Assembly: GCA_019925095.2 (NCBI GenBank)
Contig: CM034411.1
Span: forward strand, 9,198,001 to 9,262,000
DNA: 64,000 nucleotides
DNA from: Dendrolimus kikuchii
Taxonomy: Eukaryota > Arthropoda > Insecta > Lepidoptera > Lasiocampidae
Reading direction: 5' to 3'
In this document: positions 1-9,715 of the stretch, piece after piece
How positions within the stretch are numbered: the stretch's first letter is position 1
How the letters are laid out: every line of letters begins with the position of its first letter
Program-made: the position numbers and the translations under genes
The notes under the pieces: generated by a model
What the model was told of the DNA's origin: nothing
The model's database searches: none
Seen by the model: the letters and a program-made list of their open reading frames with translations, nothing else

Positions 1-98
1 AATTCTTTAAAAACTTTGAAAATATTATTAAATTAAAGATTTCCTTATGTTACTACACTCTCATTTCTTATACTATTCCTTGTGTTGGGGTTTCACAT

Positions 99-303
99 GC
101 GTTAGTGTTAAAGATTTACGCTATGGCCAAAACCGTCTAATTTAAAGCGTTAAAAAATAACGCCGCCAACGCACAGCCACATTAGTGTATATACATTGGT
201 TATCTGCCGATATTTATCGTCATTAACAATGTCGCATCTTAAATAACGCATTAAACCCATCGCCACATCTCCGTGAGCCGGCCTAAATCTTTAACACTAA
301 CGC
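99..303. mobile_element. 205-bp MITE, copy 1
   Basis: Both ends carry a perfect 20-bp inverted repeat, GCGTTAGTGTTAAAGATTTA at 99-118 and its complement at 284-303. There is no coding capacity. A second copy in the opposite orientation lies at 8484-8688 and has exactly the same length. The interior (for example GATGCGACATTG and TTATTTTTTAACGCT, read on the minus strand here) is shared between the two. The transposase superfamily is unknown and no clear target duplication is visible. Confidence 0.75.
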
Positions 304-392
304 AGATGAAGCCCCACCTTTACAAATCGGCATAAACTCAACAAAAGCAAACATTATTTTCTATCAATGGCAAGAGAATGGACAGTGTGAAT

Positions 393-652
393 TTATTTTT
401 TATCTCTATTGCATGAGTTTAGCAGACAGGCTGACAGCTCACCTGATGGAAAGCGGTTACCATCGCTTATCGACATTTGCAACGCGAAAAGTACTACAAA
501 TACGCTGCTGCTCTCTAAAGAGAGACATGAAACTGGACACTATCCATCCAGACAGGCAAATACCCAATAATCTGACTGTTTTGTCCCCTTTTACAACAGG
601 CCCCCCGGCTGCATGAAATTGTATTCTTTCTCCGTTCCTGCGCGGATTAATA
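393..652 (-). mobile_element. 310-bp SINE-like family, diverged copy
   Basis: This is one of about 15 copies in the window of a short poly-A-tailed element. The full-length form starts ATCCGTGCAGGAACGGAG and ends CTGAACTCCTGCAATAAAA. This copy reads on the minus strand, so its A-tail appears as T-rich sequence at 393-405. It lacks part of the middle. It sits in the plastin intron just downstream of the exon at 679-889. Confidence 0.75.
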
Positions 653-678
653 AAAACTTTAGCTTTCAAATTACTGAC

Positions 679-889
679 TTTTCTCCTCCCTGGTCTCATC
701 CAACTGATGATACTCCTCGGCGTTGTCCGTACGCTGTAATCCCGGGTGCTGGTTGAACAAGTTGGCGACGAACGCCAGATTGAGCTTGTACACTCCCCCG
801 ACGACGTCCGCGGGAGTGACAAACGCGCGGCAACGCAACTTGGCCGCCTGCTGCAGCATTACTTCCGCGCGGCGGAGCAGATCAGTTTC
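679..889 (-). CDS. Fim: plastin/fimbrin exon (end of CH2, linker to second actin-binding domain)
   Basis: This exon encodes 70 codons plus one base. Its middle reads [18 protein letters not shown], then VTPADVVGG and [17 protein letters not shown], which is the end of the second calponin-homology domain of plastin/fimbrin, an actin-bundling protein of the cytoplasm. The family has two EF-hands followed by four CH domains. The exon starts after a CAG acceptor (complement of 890-892) and ends at AAAA|GTCAGT, with the donor at 677-678. It joins the exon at 5505-5699 in phase 0 with no missing residues compared with vertebrate plastin. The exons for CH3 and CH4 lie off the left edge. The 4.6-kb intron before it contains an RTE element. 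Recognition is from motif memory, not a search. Confidence 0.93.
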
Positions 890-944
890 CTGGTTGAAAA
901 TAATCCAAAACATAAATGAGTTAATCGGAATATCAATTATATAA

Positions 945-1066
945 TAATAATAATAGCCCAAAAACGTCCCGCTGCTGGGCTCGGGCATCCCGCTATTGGG
1001 GAACGGACAGTATACCCGCCACGCTTGTCTAAGGGAGCTTGGCAGGTTTGACACATCGGTTATCTA
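945..1066 (-). mobile_element. tRNA-derived SINE body fragment
   Basis: On the minus strand this stretch reads GATAACCGATGTGTCA, then GCGTGGCGG and ACTGTCC. The same order is found downstream of the tRNA-like boxes at 18913-19150. It is therefore the body of the same SINE family without its head. It begins about 55 bases upstream, in gene sense, of the plastin exon at 679-889, so it lies very close to that exon's acceptor region. Confidence 0.65.
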
Positions 1067-1129
1067 GATGTTTTCCTACACCATTGTTGGCATTTGGTAA
1101 TTGTAACAATATGCATAACATGAAAGTTC

Positions 1130-1616
1130 GACACCGGAACCAAGAGAGTTTACTATTCCGACACTGTGGGGTCCTTCCTACCAATACAAACGAAAACGGT
1201 ATATATGTTACTTAATGAAAACTACTTCAAAAAACAAGAATTGCAAATAAAAAAACAACATAAAACACACACAAGATCAATCTCAAAACAGACACTAACC
1301 ATCCCACCCAACAATAACCACTATGGCAAGTATACTACTAACTACATAATACCAAAATTAATTAATCAATTGCCCACTACACTAAGGAAATCTTTAAATT
1401 ACAAAAATATAAAACAGAAATTAAAAAACTATTATTTAGAAAAATTGCAATGACAGCCTGTGTGTATGAGCGATCGTGACTATGTATATGTTATCTGCAC
1501 ATACTATGCGATTAAGTGTATATGTATGTATAAGTTTTTCATTAAATTGCGAGGGTGTGTTGCATCACACGCAAACCTCATAGGTTTAAGTAGTGCCTTA
1601 CTTCTATTTTGTAATG
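1130..1616 (+). mobile_element. LINE 3' end, 5'-truncated, with C-terminal ORF remnant
   Basis: An open frame at 1166-1453 encodes a Lys/Asn-rich peptide. It contains THTRSISKQTLTIPP, then NYIIPKLINQLPTTLRKS, and ends in NYYLEKLQ. This arrangement (basic stretch, short hydrophobic 'lpN.LP..lr' segment, basic tail) resembles the extreme C-terminus of LINE reverse transcriptases of the CR1/Jockey type. No RT catalytic motif is present. The AT-rich sequence at 1454-1616 would be its 3' UTR. The neighbouring RTE element is inserted directly after it, at 1628. The assignment is by resemblance only. Confidence 0.45.
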
Positions 1617-1627
1617 TAAAATTTTTA

Positions 1628-4174
1628 CATACATACATACATACATACATAACTTCACGCCAGTTCCCTCGCGGGGTAGGCACGAACAACAGAGTGCCAT
1701 TTAGGCTTATTCTTACACACCTCACTTGCCTCTTTGACATTCATAACTCTTGTCATGCAAGCTCGTCTGTTCTTAAGGCTCCTGACATCACCTTCTGCTA
1801 GTACACGATCAATTTGATCATGGAAGGTGTGTCGTGGCCTTCCACGACTTCTGCATCCATCCACTTTTGCATTGTATATCTGTTTAGTCATTCTTTCATC
1901 ATGCATTCTTTCCACATGCCCGAACCACCGGAGCATTCCTTTCCTTACCTTCACCCCGACACTCTCTTTCAGACCAACTCTCTTTCTTACTTCGGTATTA
2001 CGAACGCGGTCCGCGAGCGTCACTCCGCAGATTTTGCGCAGTGCTCGCATCTCGACCGCGTTTACTCTACTTTCATGCTCTTTCTTCCATACCCAACTCT
2101 CGCTTCCATACGTGAGCGTAGGTACCAGCACCGCGTTGTGTACGGCGAGCTGGGCCTTCTGGCTGAGGTTCTTAGCGCCTAGAAGTTTACCTAACGCTCC
2201 ATTTAAACTATTCCCCAAATTCACTCTTCTTTCTATATCAGCGGTGTACCTTCCATCCCTGCTAAAAGCACATCCAAGATATACAAACTCATTCACTTGC
2301 TCCAGCATAACATCATCGACCATTATCCTTGCATTCGTTCTGGTTTCTTCTCTTTCAAACACCATAACCTTTGTTTTCTTCGCATTCAAATGTAAGCCTC
2401 TCGCCTGACAGTCATCTTTCATCACTGTGACTAGTGTTTGCAGTTCTGATGGCGATTCGGCTAAAAGCACGGCATCATCCGCATAAAGCAAGGTGCTTAC
2501 AACTAGATCACTCATCCGCACCCCAACATCCATCAATCTTATTCTCTGGAGACAATCGTCCAGATATAGGATGAACAGCAAAGCCGACAGCACGCAGCCC
2601 TGGCGGACGCCAATATTGACGTCAAACCAGGGCGACAGGCTGCCTTCCACTCGCACGCATGCCATACAGCCCTCGTAAGTGGACTGCACAGCACGCATCA
2701 ATTGGCCATTAATCCCATATCCGGGCAATATGTCCCAGAGGTCCTTCCGCACAACCCTGTCAAATGCTTTCTCTAGATCCACAAAACCGCAGAAAACCTT
2801 CCGGCCCATAGCCAGCTGCTTCTCTACGATATTGCGGAGAGAGAAAACTTGATCCATACATCCCCTTCCATTTCTGAAACCACCTTGTGCATCCCACAGT
2901 AATCCATCGGATACAACTCTCATTCTCTTTTCAATAATCTTCGCATACACTTTAGATGCTGTGCTGATCAAACTGATGGCCCTGTAGCTGGCGCACTCCA
3001 TACGTGACCCCTTGCCTTTATACAAGGGCACGATGACAGCGCGCCTCCAGTCCTTGGGAACCTTTCCCGTCCTCCAGCACAAGTTGCATAAGGACAGGAA
3101 AGCGTCCCGGACGCAGGTTCCACCATATTTGATCATCTCAGCAGACACACTATCGATTCCTACTGCCTTTCCATTTTTCAGACTTCTTATCGACCATTCG
3201 ATCTCTTCCAAAGTGATCTCGGATGCTGACTCCTCGGAGTCGGTCACAGACTCAGTCGTGGTGCCAGCATCCGGGATATCATCATACATTTCTCTAAAAT
3301 ATTCACTCCATCGCGCTAATACCTCTTGTGGGTTAGCAAGAACGTCCCCTGCTTTAGATTTTATTCTTTCCATTCTGGAAGCTGACGAACAACCCCGAGA
3401 CTTCTTAACCTCTCTCCAAAAGAGTTTGGTATTCGCCTCGAAGTTCTCCGTCAGCTTCTCTTCTTCTTTCAATTTTATTCTTTCACGCTTCTCTTTCACT
3501 AAAGCTTTGGTTTCATTCTTGCAGAGGCGATAAATTTCTTTCTTCATCTCTTTCATACTGTCATTCTGTTGCAAGGAAGCAACATAATCCAGCCAGGCTT
3601 TTCTCTTTCTCTCTACGCTGGATTTAACATCCGCGTCCCACCATTCATCACCTTTCGTTGTTATGTGCCTCTTCGCGCATCCACATGCTTCTTTTGCGCT
3701 TTCCACTATACTTTCCTTCATACTATCCCAGTCATTATCCACATCTAAGTCGGAGAAGTCCGCTTTTGCAAGCCTTTCTTCGACTAGGCGCGCATACATA
3801 CTCCTTACACTAACATCTTCCAATTTTTCACACTTTATTCTTTCAAGCTCCCCGAAATTGGTACGCACTCGCCAGTGTCTCCACTTCTTGAAAAGGCCCA
3901 CAAACCGGCTTATCACCAGGTAGTGGTCCGTTTCAAGAGTGGGGCCTCTGTAGGCTCTTGTATCCATTATTGTGTTTCGGAGGCGACTATCAATTAAAAT
4001 CAGATCAATCATACTTTTCTGATCATTCATTCTCCATGTATACGTGTGAATATCCTTATGATGGAATAGTGTGTTCGACACAAGCACTCTCATTCATTAT
4101 ATCAATCATTTCGTCCATCTTATCTTTCATTCCACCTCTCACATTCCACGTGCCTATACGGCACTCTGCTCCTC
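1628..4174 (-). mobile_element. RTE-clade LINE, internally deleted, with target-site duplication
   Basis: The element reads on the minus strand. It has ATAC repeats at its 3' end (1628-1652), as is usual for RTE elements, and starts close to its endonuclease ORF at about 4174. It is flanked by an 11-bp duplication, TAAAATTTTTA, at 1617-1627 and 4175-4185. At least four shorter 3' tails of the same family occur in the window (6776-6962, 13550-13912, 37788-37924, 39497-39668). The element lies in the plastin intron between the exons at 679-889 and 5505-5699, on the same strand as the gene. Confidence 0.9.
1655..4165 (-). pseudogene. RTE endonuclease/reverse transcriptase ORF, broken
   Basis: An 812-codon frame at 1655-4093 holds the end of an APE-type endonuclease (SMIDLILI, then ETDHYLV with the final Asp-His pair), a charged linker, and a full reverse transcriptase: FVDLEKAFD near residue 437, GVRQGCVLS near 495, and the catalytic YADD near 537. 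A C-terminal domain follows. The start of the endonuclease, RIGTWNVRGG, lies just upstream at about 4130-4165 in another frame. Most of the endonuclease core between these parts is missing. The natural ORF is about 1,000 codons, so the copy has an internal deletion near 4085 plus a frame change. The motif usually read as YRGISLL is YRAISLI here. The RT frame is otherwise open, so the copy may be young, but it could not act on its own. Confidence 0.88.
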
Positions 4175-4199
4175 TAAAATTTTTATTATACATAAATAA

Positions 4200-4312
4200 A
4201 TAAAAAAAGGACAGAAAACTGCCTAAGTGGTGCATGCGTTCTGGCCAGGAGTCGAACCCGCGCCCTTTGAGTTTGGGACGCATGAGTTAGCCATTACGCT
4301 ACCGCGAGTTTT
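4200..4312 (-). mobile_element. tRNA-derived SINE head with A and B boxes
   Basis: On the minus strand the sequence has an A-box-like TAGCGTAATGGCTAAC and a B-box-like GGGTTCGACTCC about 36 bases apart. GCATGCACCACTTAGGCAG follows, matching the order of the SINE at 18578-19150. It does not fold as a complete tRNA gene and continues into repeat sequence, so it is a SINE head rather than a tRNA. The RTE element at 1628-4174 inserted just downstream of it. Confidence 0.7.
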
Positions 4313-4959
4313 TTTGTCATATCAAAATGCTCGTAGTATATCAGAAGCCCGCATATGACAAGTTCATGTCATAGCAAAAGCAGGTAGACAACTTAGGTAT
4401 ATCCAGGAAATACTGGCTTGTCTTAATAAAGATAGAAGCATTAGAGCATACAGATTTCTTTTGCTTTATTATTATTATTAAGTGCATGTGGCTTTTGGTG
4501 AATTCCCATTGATATACTTTACAGCTTTACAATGTAGATGTTTGTATTCAGATTATATGTTGGAGCATTACTAGGTACATATTGATTGCTTAAGAATTTA
4601 GATTTGTTATATATCTAGCTATTTGTAAGTGTCATGAATACAGTTTGTGATTATTCATTAATTAATTAATACTACTGTAATTTATTTTTAAAATTGAATA
4701 TTTAATAGGCAAGTCCACCTAGCACAAAGCTACTCGTTTGAAATAGAATCTTCCCTTATGAATTATAACACTACATAGGTAGATACAAAACAGAGGACAA
4801 TTTTTAAATATCACAATAAGTACTTAAGACTAATGCAAAGTAACATAATAATGTTTTTGAATTTTAAAGTTATTTCTTTCAGGGTTTATTAGGATATTTA
4901 GTGTTCTATAAAAGTATTAAAATGCTATAAAACTTTAAACTCTTTGACTATTTTTTTAG
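4313..4959. other. plastin intron, AT-rich, no feature seen
   Basis: The stretch holds short TTA and TAAT runs and scattered stops in all frames. I see no exon, no inverted ends and no repeat shared with the rest of the window. Confidence 0.5.
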
Positions 4960-5133
4960 AGAGATAGAGAGAGAGAGTGAGAGAGATAACACTTTATCGC
5001 CCACCAAAATATACAATTACAAAAACATACCATATTTACAATATTTTATATGCAATACAATAGGTGGTCTTATCTCTTAAAGCGATCTCTTCCAGAGAAA
5101 CTAAATGAAAGAAATTTGAATCAGGTGATGTAG
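4960..5133 (-). mobile_element. LINE-tail family with conserved hairpin module, copy 1
   Basis: On the minus strand this copy carries CTGGAAGAGATCGCTTTAAG, then AGATAAGACCACC. This is one of nine copies in the window of a module whose consensus is roughly TGGAAGAGATCGCT-TTT-AGCGATAAGGCCGCC. An AAAG/AATAAAG stretch lies near the 3' end. A GA-rich microsatellite at 4961-4987 borders it. The other copies are at 7783, 14449, 35405, 40050, 49632, 50785, 54880 and 59640. Confidence 0.6.
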
Positions 5134-5504
5134 GTGGTGCAGGAAAAAGGCAATAGATACATAAATACTCAAACTAATTTAAGAATTAAATATACACATA
5201 CAAACTTACATACAAATATACAATAATATATTTCAAAATTCATAAGTTATTATAATAAATATATTAGCAAGATAATAGTGTGTTAATCAGACATAGCTAT
5301 TTCTGGACAAATAGTGTTTTCCGAGTGAATTTCTAATTATTGGTATATAATATTTTTACTTTACATTTTGGTAATAACACCTTTAAGTCAATCTAAGAAG
5401 CGTAAATTACTTAATTTGGTGATATACAATTTGTGTGTTTGTCTGCCGATTGTTTAAGAAACAACTATTTTCAATACTATACATATGTAATGAAATAAAC
5501 ATAC
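5134..5504. other. plastin intron, AT-rich, no feature seen
   Basis: Low-complexity A/T sequence leads up to the donor site at 5503-5504. Nothing else is recognised. Confidence 0.5.
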
Positions 5505-5699
5505 CCTGAGTGCGTCGAGAGTGACGCCAGCATCATCGGGCGCGATCTGCTTGAGCAGGTATGAATATATCTCTGAATCGGAGACATCCTGCTGGAAGTT
5601 GGTACACCTGCGGGTGACTCCCGCACTCTGCAGCTGGTGGTTCACCCAACGGAGGAGGATCGCCTCGGGTGACAGAGCCAACAGGTCTTCTATGCGTTC
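5505..5699 (-). CDS. Fim: plastin/fimbrin exon (start of CH2)
   Basis: This exon is exactly 65 codons. It begins ERIEDLLALSPEAILLRWVN, continues with QLQSAG, and ends with YLLKQIAPDD and LDALR. The LSPE-LLLRW-N-HL--AG pattern is the signature start of the second CH domain of plastin/fimbrin, the second half of the first actin-binding unit. The acceptor is ACCAG|GAA (complement of 5700-5704) and the donor is AGG|GTATGT. Both ends are in phase 0. It connects directly to the exon at 6097-6206 upstream and 679-889 downstream. The window shows no sign of alternative exons here. Confidence 0.95.
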
Positions 5700-5865
5700 C
5701 TGGTATATCAAGGAAGATTTTGACTAAGCACAAACATAGGTAAATTTGAAATTATAACTCAAAAATACCACTAAATCTTTCAATTACAGTAGAATGGCCG
5801 ATTTTTGTAGGCCGAATTTCACAACCCAATTTGTAATATTTTTTTAATTTATAACTGAAGTACAA

Positions 5866-5962
5866 TAGACAGGTTGATGGCCACCTGATGGAAAGTGATT
5901 ACCCTCAGCTATGTACATTGGAACACCAGATATGCAACTAATGGTTTAGAAGGAATATTATA
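5866..5962 (-). mobile_element. SINE-like fragment
   Basis: The stretch ACAGGTTGATGGCCACCTGATGG followed by AAAGTGATTACC and a reference to AACACCAGA matches the 3' part of the window's SINE-like family and of the repeat at 20866-20985. It is short and diverged, and probably an old relic. Confidence 0.45.
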
Positions 5963-6096
5963 TTATTACACTGTTCTAAAAAATCCTTAATGTAGTGCTG
6001 TGGGGAAAGTTTAACTTTTGAATCAGTCAAATCGGTTTATAAAACGTGTGCTTTTTCCTATATTAATGATGTACCTGTTAAATAAAATCTATTCAC

Positions 6097-6206
6097 CTGG
6101 TCATTAAGAAGTTCAGTGAGTCCTGGGCAGTGTTCCAATGTGATCTGGTTGAAAAGACCAATGCGAATGATCTGCCACAATAGACCGAGCACCAAATGAG
6201 GCTTTC
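6097..6206 (-). CDS. Fim: plastin/fimbrin exon (end of CH1)
   Basis: The exon encodes 36 full codons after two bases that complete the Gly codon of the previous exon. It reads [18 protein letters not shown], then [11 protein letters not shown] and [22 protein letters not shown] is the last helix of the first plastin CH domain and is almost identical across animals. The acceptor is TATAG|GA and the donor CAG|GTGAAT. It follows the exon at 8032-8195 and precedes 5505-5699 in frame. Confidence 0.96.
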
Positions 6207-6767
6207 CTATAAATCCATACAACAATATTTTAAAGTCGTGATGAACAGTAATTATATAATGGTACAGTTTTATTTATTTCGTACTAAATGATAAAAAAAA
6301 CCTAGTCAAGTGATTATTGTGCGTTTATAGAAATTATAATTCTGATCGGCAGTTTTAGTTTGCGCAGATAAGACAGACCGGTTTCCCGTATGTAAATAAT
6401 CTATACTGAACTTTATTCACCAACACAAAACAGTGTTGCTTGCTATATGCATTCTCAGCTCTAATCCGCTTACACGATTCATAAACTGTGGTGTGCTACT
6501 AAAATTGGTCTATTGCGCAAGTACATCTGGACGAATTATTAGTTGTGTAATACTATACATTTATGTTGACTACCCCGTAATATGGGGTGATGCACCACTA
6601 ACGTATACTAAATCATAAATTAATAAATTGTTACATGAAATGTGACTACTACGTCACATTTCATGCATTACAAAAAACTACACACACATATCAGTGTTTT
6701 TTAATAATAATAAAAAATGTGTAGTAGTGACATTGGTTAATATCCACTGTTACTACAAAGAATCTTA
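6207..6767. other. plastin intron, no feature seen
   Basis: AT-rich intron sequence with no shared repeat recognised. An RTE tail begins at 6776. Confidence 0.45.
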
Positions 6768-6775
6768 ACATAAGT

Positions 6776-6962
6776 ACATACATACATACATACATACATA
6801 AAACTTCACGCCAGTTTCCTTGCGGGGTAGGCACGAACAACAGAGCGTCATTCAGGCTTATTCTTACACACCTCACTTGCTTCTTTGACATTCATAACTC
6901 TTGTCACGCACGCTCGTCTGTTCTTAAGGCTCCTGACATCCATCACCTTCTGCTAGTACACG
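6776..6962 (-). mobile_element. RTE 3' tail, severely 5'-truncated
   Basis: ATAC repeats are followed by the complement of the RTE C-terminal coding region, with the same sequence as 1640-1800. It is flanked by an 8-bp duplication, ACATAAGT, at 6768-6775 and 6963-6970. About 180 bases remain, so it is a dead-on-arrival insertion in a plastin intron. Confidence 0.88.
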
Positions 6963-7034
6963 ACATAAGTGACAGTGTCAATTCTTATACTAATTGGTGT
7001 CAAATTAAATATTAATAATTGTCATTTCCTACAA

Positions 7035-7215
7035 TAGTCATACACCGATCGCGGCTTGTCCTTGGGTGTATTACTATATGGTGTAGACAGGGATAATCGT
7101 CGGTCAGTGTCACGTGCCACATTTACATCAAAGTCAAGGCGCCTCGACGTGTTGGCCTTCGCATGGCCCCCTACACAAGCCCCCCCAAAAGTCCGGGCCA
7201 TTTATATGACCCGTA
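7035..7215 (+). mobile_element. LINE 3' UTR fragment (family A)
   Basis: The sequence around GGTGTAGACAGGGATAATCG, followed by GGTCAGTGTCACG, CCACATTTACAT and a final GGGCCATTTATATGACCCG hairpin, is repeated in longer form at 51130-51660. It is the GC-richer 3' part of a non-LTR element. The clade is not identified from sequence alone. Confidence 0.6.
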
Positions 7216-7330
7216 GTGTTTAAGGTAATACATTTTAACAATAACAAATTATATTAGAAAAAAAAATGGAATTTATCTAATAAACAATAATTTTAAATTA
7301 TAAAATACTGGTTAAGTGCTTATTCTCTTT

Positions 7331-7655
7331 ATCCGTGCAGGAACGGAGAAAGAATACAATTTCCTGCGGCCGGGCGGCGTGTTTTAAAAGGCGACAAAAC
7401 AACCCACAGCCAGGTGGCAGGGCATTTGCCCGACTGGATGGCTACCACCCCTGGTCTAGAGTATGTCGCCATAACAACCTTAAGTTGTGTTCTGGCATTA
7501 GTGACCAGGTTCCAGTCTCCCTTAAGAGAGCAGCAGCGCATTTGTAGCACCTTTGGTGTTGCAAATGTCCATAAGCGATGGTAACCGCTTTCCATCAAGT
7601 GGGCCGTCTGCCTGTCTGCTGAACTCCAGCAATAAAAAAAATAAAAAAATATCAG
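7331..7655 (+). mobile_element. 310-bp SINE-like family, full-length copy
   Basis: Starts ATCCGTGCAGGAACGGAG and ends CTGAACTCCAGCAATAAAAA, so it is complete and in the plus orientation, antisense to plastin. It contains GGCGACAAAACAACCCACAG, TAGGGCATTTGCCCGACTGG-type sequence and a B-box-like GGTTCCAGTCTCC. Confidence 0.85.
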
Positions 7656-7782
7656 ACCGTCAAAGTTCATCAGTCAATGAATTAATTGACTTGCAATAGA
7701 ATAGTAACCCCCTATGGCACGCTCGCTTCGATCTCTCGTTGCATGGAACAATTAGAACTAATCTCAAAAGATATATGAATGA

Positions 7783-7915
7783 ATGAAAACTCTTTATTGT
7801 TCACTATAACTTAAACCTAGACATTTAATATGAATACATCTCCATTAGAACAATGGGCGGCCTTATCGCTTATAGCGATCTCTTCCAGGCAACCCGGTGT
7901 ACAAGGAGTCATTAC
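7783..7915 (-). mobile_element. LINE-tail family with conserved hairpin module, copy 2
   Basis: On the minus strand it reads GCCTGGAAGAGATCGCTATA, then AGCGATAAGGCCGCCCATTG and later AATAAAGAG. The copy at 35405-35590 shares over 150 bases with this one, including the flanking AACTTAAACCTAGA segment. Confidence 0.7.
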
Positions 7916-8031
7916 AAGAAAAAATAAATAATATTTGGTGGTTTAATTAAATTAAAACTAATTTAATCGTAATTAAAGAAATAACAATAATAAACTAATA
8001 TAGATATACATAATACATAAGACATATTTAC

Positions 8032-8195
8032 CTTTAGCAAGATCGTGGGCATCGATATTGACAATATTGCATCCAATCGCCTGCGAGGAGACCAGAGCTA
8101 GTGTCAAATTCTCGTGTTTTGTGTACAAGGTTAGATTCTTTTTGTTGATCGCCCGCTCGTCTATCGTGTCCGGGCAAGAGTGATTTATCACTTTG
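8032..8195 (-). CDS. Fim: plastin/fimbrin exon (middle of CH1)
   Basis: After one base that completes a Cys codon, the exon reads [20 protein letters not shown], then [10 protein letters not shown] and [29 protein letters not shown] and the NLNLAL...AIGC.VVNI.A.DL pattern are diagnostic for the first CH domain of plastin. The acceptor is TTTCAG|C and the donor AAAG|GTAAAT. It is 164 bases, with phases matching the exons at 9255-9408 and 6097-6206. Confidence 0.96.
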
Positions 8196-8483
8196 CTGAA
8201 AAATAATAAAACATCACTATTTACAGTCTATTTCAATTAGGACTGTACGGGAGAAATTACGTAAAAAAATAAATAAATAAACATCGTGACTTTAAGTATA
8301 AAATTATTATTAAATAGTAACTGGATTAAATATTATTTTATCTTTTTACAATTAAGATTTATCTTGTTGGAAAGTTTACAATAACGCTATAAATTACCTT
8401 TCATAGATATATCAGCCATACTGATTATTTGAAAGAGACTAGATTTTCACGATAATAACGTCTTTTATGGCCCTGCTATACTT

Positions 8484-8688
8484 GGGATAATGTTAGTGTT
8501 ACTGAGTGTGTGATGCAGATGCAGCCAAGTGTTTAATGCGGTATTTGAGATGCGACATTGCTAATGACGTTAAACATTGACAGATAACTCATGCATATAC
8601 ACTAATGTAACTGATCATTGCCAGCGTTATTTTTTAACGCTAAAAGTAAGTCACATTTGGACACAGTCGCTAACACTAACAATATCCC
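8484..8688. mobile_element. 205-bp MITE, copy 2
   Basis: Ends are near-perfect 18-bp inverted repeats (GGGATAATGTTAGTGTTA at the left; one mismatch at the right). The interior includes GATGCGACATTG and GCGTTATTTTTTAACGCT, the same as the copy at 99-303 but on the opposite strand. The outer bases of the terminal repeat differ between the copies, so only the TTAGTGTTA core is constant. Confidence 0.7.
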
Positions 8689-9121
8689 AGGTGTCACAAA
8701 TATTAGAAGTAATAAAAACGTGCATTTTTTCTCCCTTTATATATTTTTCCGGGATCTTTGTATAATGAACATGCCAATCCCATTAGGCAACTAAATCTAA
8801 GTTTAATAACACTAATGTCAGCAATCATGTTTAAAAAATCTTTGGCTATTTTAAAAGTAGGATACGTAAATACGTGTGAAAATTTCCATTTATTTTTTTC
8901 GGAAATTTCCATCACGTAGTTAAAAGGATTTTGGAACTCAGTTTTTCCATTTATTGACTTATATAGAAGTCATGAGAAAACATCCATAATTTTTGAATAG
9001 TTGACTGACGAAACACTGTATTTCTTTTTTCCTCACTCAGTTACAGCTATGCTTAATTTTATTTTTTCTCGTTTTCATTACACCATAGCATATAGTAAAC
9101 CTACACTTTTTCTTTTTAATT

Positions 9122-9126
<5 letters not shown>
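8689..9126. other. plastin intron, no feature seen
   Basis: AT-rich intron sequence with no exon or repeat recognised. It leads into a GA microsatellite. Confidence 0.45.

Positions 9127-9154
<28 letters not shown>
9127..9154. repeat. (GA)n microsatellite
   Basis: About 13 consecutive GA units, within a plastin intron about 100 bases from the donor of the exon at 9255-9408. Confidence 0.9.
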
Positions 9155-9155
<1 letters not shown>

Positions 9156-9254
9156 TTCATAAACATACAACACACACAGCAACACTTCAACAGTTCTGTT
9201 TTCATCAAAATAGCAATGCTACTATAAAAAAACAAAAAGCAGGCAGTCACTTAC

Positions 9255-9408
9255 CACAAAATAAGTCCATCCTTCAGCTTTTCGTAGAGCTGCTTTCCTT
9301 CAGGATCGATGGGCAAGAGGTGTTTTAAATCGGGATCATGCTCCAAATTGCTGTTGATCCATCCAGAGAACGCCATTTGTTCTTCCAGGCGAACAGAGTG
9401 TGTGGTAC
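9255..9408 (-). CDS. Fim: plastin/fimbrin exon (start of CH1)
   Basis: The exon reads TTHSVRLEEQMAFSGWINSN, then LEHDPDLKHLLPIDPEG and LYEKLKDGLILC. EE...F..WIN..L..D.D..H.LPI.P....L....DGI.LC is the opening of the first CH domain, which binds actin filaments. The acceptor is TTACAG|GT, with two bases completing a Gly codon. The donor is TGTG|GTAAGT. Its 154 bases fit the phases of both neighbours. Confidence 0.96.
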
Positions 9409-9429
9409 CTGTAAGATTGATCAGAATAA

Positions 9430-9715
9430 ATTACACCACCCCAAAAAAAAGTGGTCTGTACTTTTGACCAGATCCACCTGTTCTTATGTATTTCGATGCA
9501 CTGTATCGGATTCAGTTCATACAATATTTTGTAATAACGTTATACTCTCCTATTTCCGACGTATTCCAAATGGGGAATTTATTTCTGCGTACTTTGAAAA
9601 TAGAAACCTTTAGCAGGACCAAAAGACCGAATCTGGGGTCAGTTTGGTCCATATATCCTCAACATTTTGAGTGTATGGACCAAACTGACCCCAGATTCGG
9701 ATTTATAATAATATA
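9430..9715. repeat. dispersed repeat with terminal hairpin, copy 1
   Basis: Contains AGTGGTCTGTACTTTTGACC and TTCTTATGTATTTCGAT, both also present at 11649-11800. It ends in a long hairpin whose arms, CCGAATCTGGGGTCAGTTTG plus 8 more bases, lie at 9633-9660 and 9677-9704. This copy has an extra segment of about 120 bases between the two shared parts. It is probably a non-autonomous element of unknown class. Confidence 0.55.

Noticed and set aside
671..1054. 127-codon minus-strand frame taken as one gene
   Set aside because: Its middle is the plastin exon, but its start lies in a SINE body and intron. The acceptor at 890-892 shows that the upstream part is not coding.
1628..1652. ATAC tandem run as a possible CRISPR or satellite array
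   Set aside because: It is the simple-repeat tail of an RTE element and is found at each RTE copy.
1814..3923. Plus-strand frames of up to 193 codons
   Set aside because: They run opposite the RTE ORF and have its reverse composition. No domain was found.
4240..4312. Possible tRNA gene
   Set aside because: A and B boxes are present but the acceptor and anticodon stems do not pair well, and the sequence continues into a repeated SINE body.
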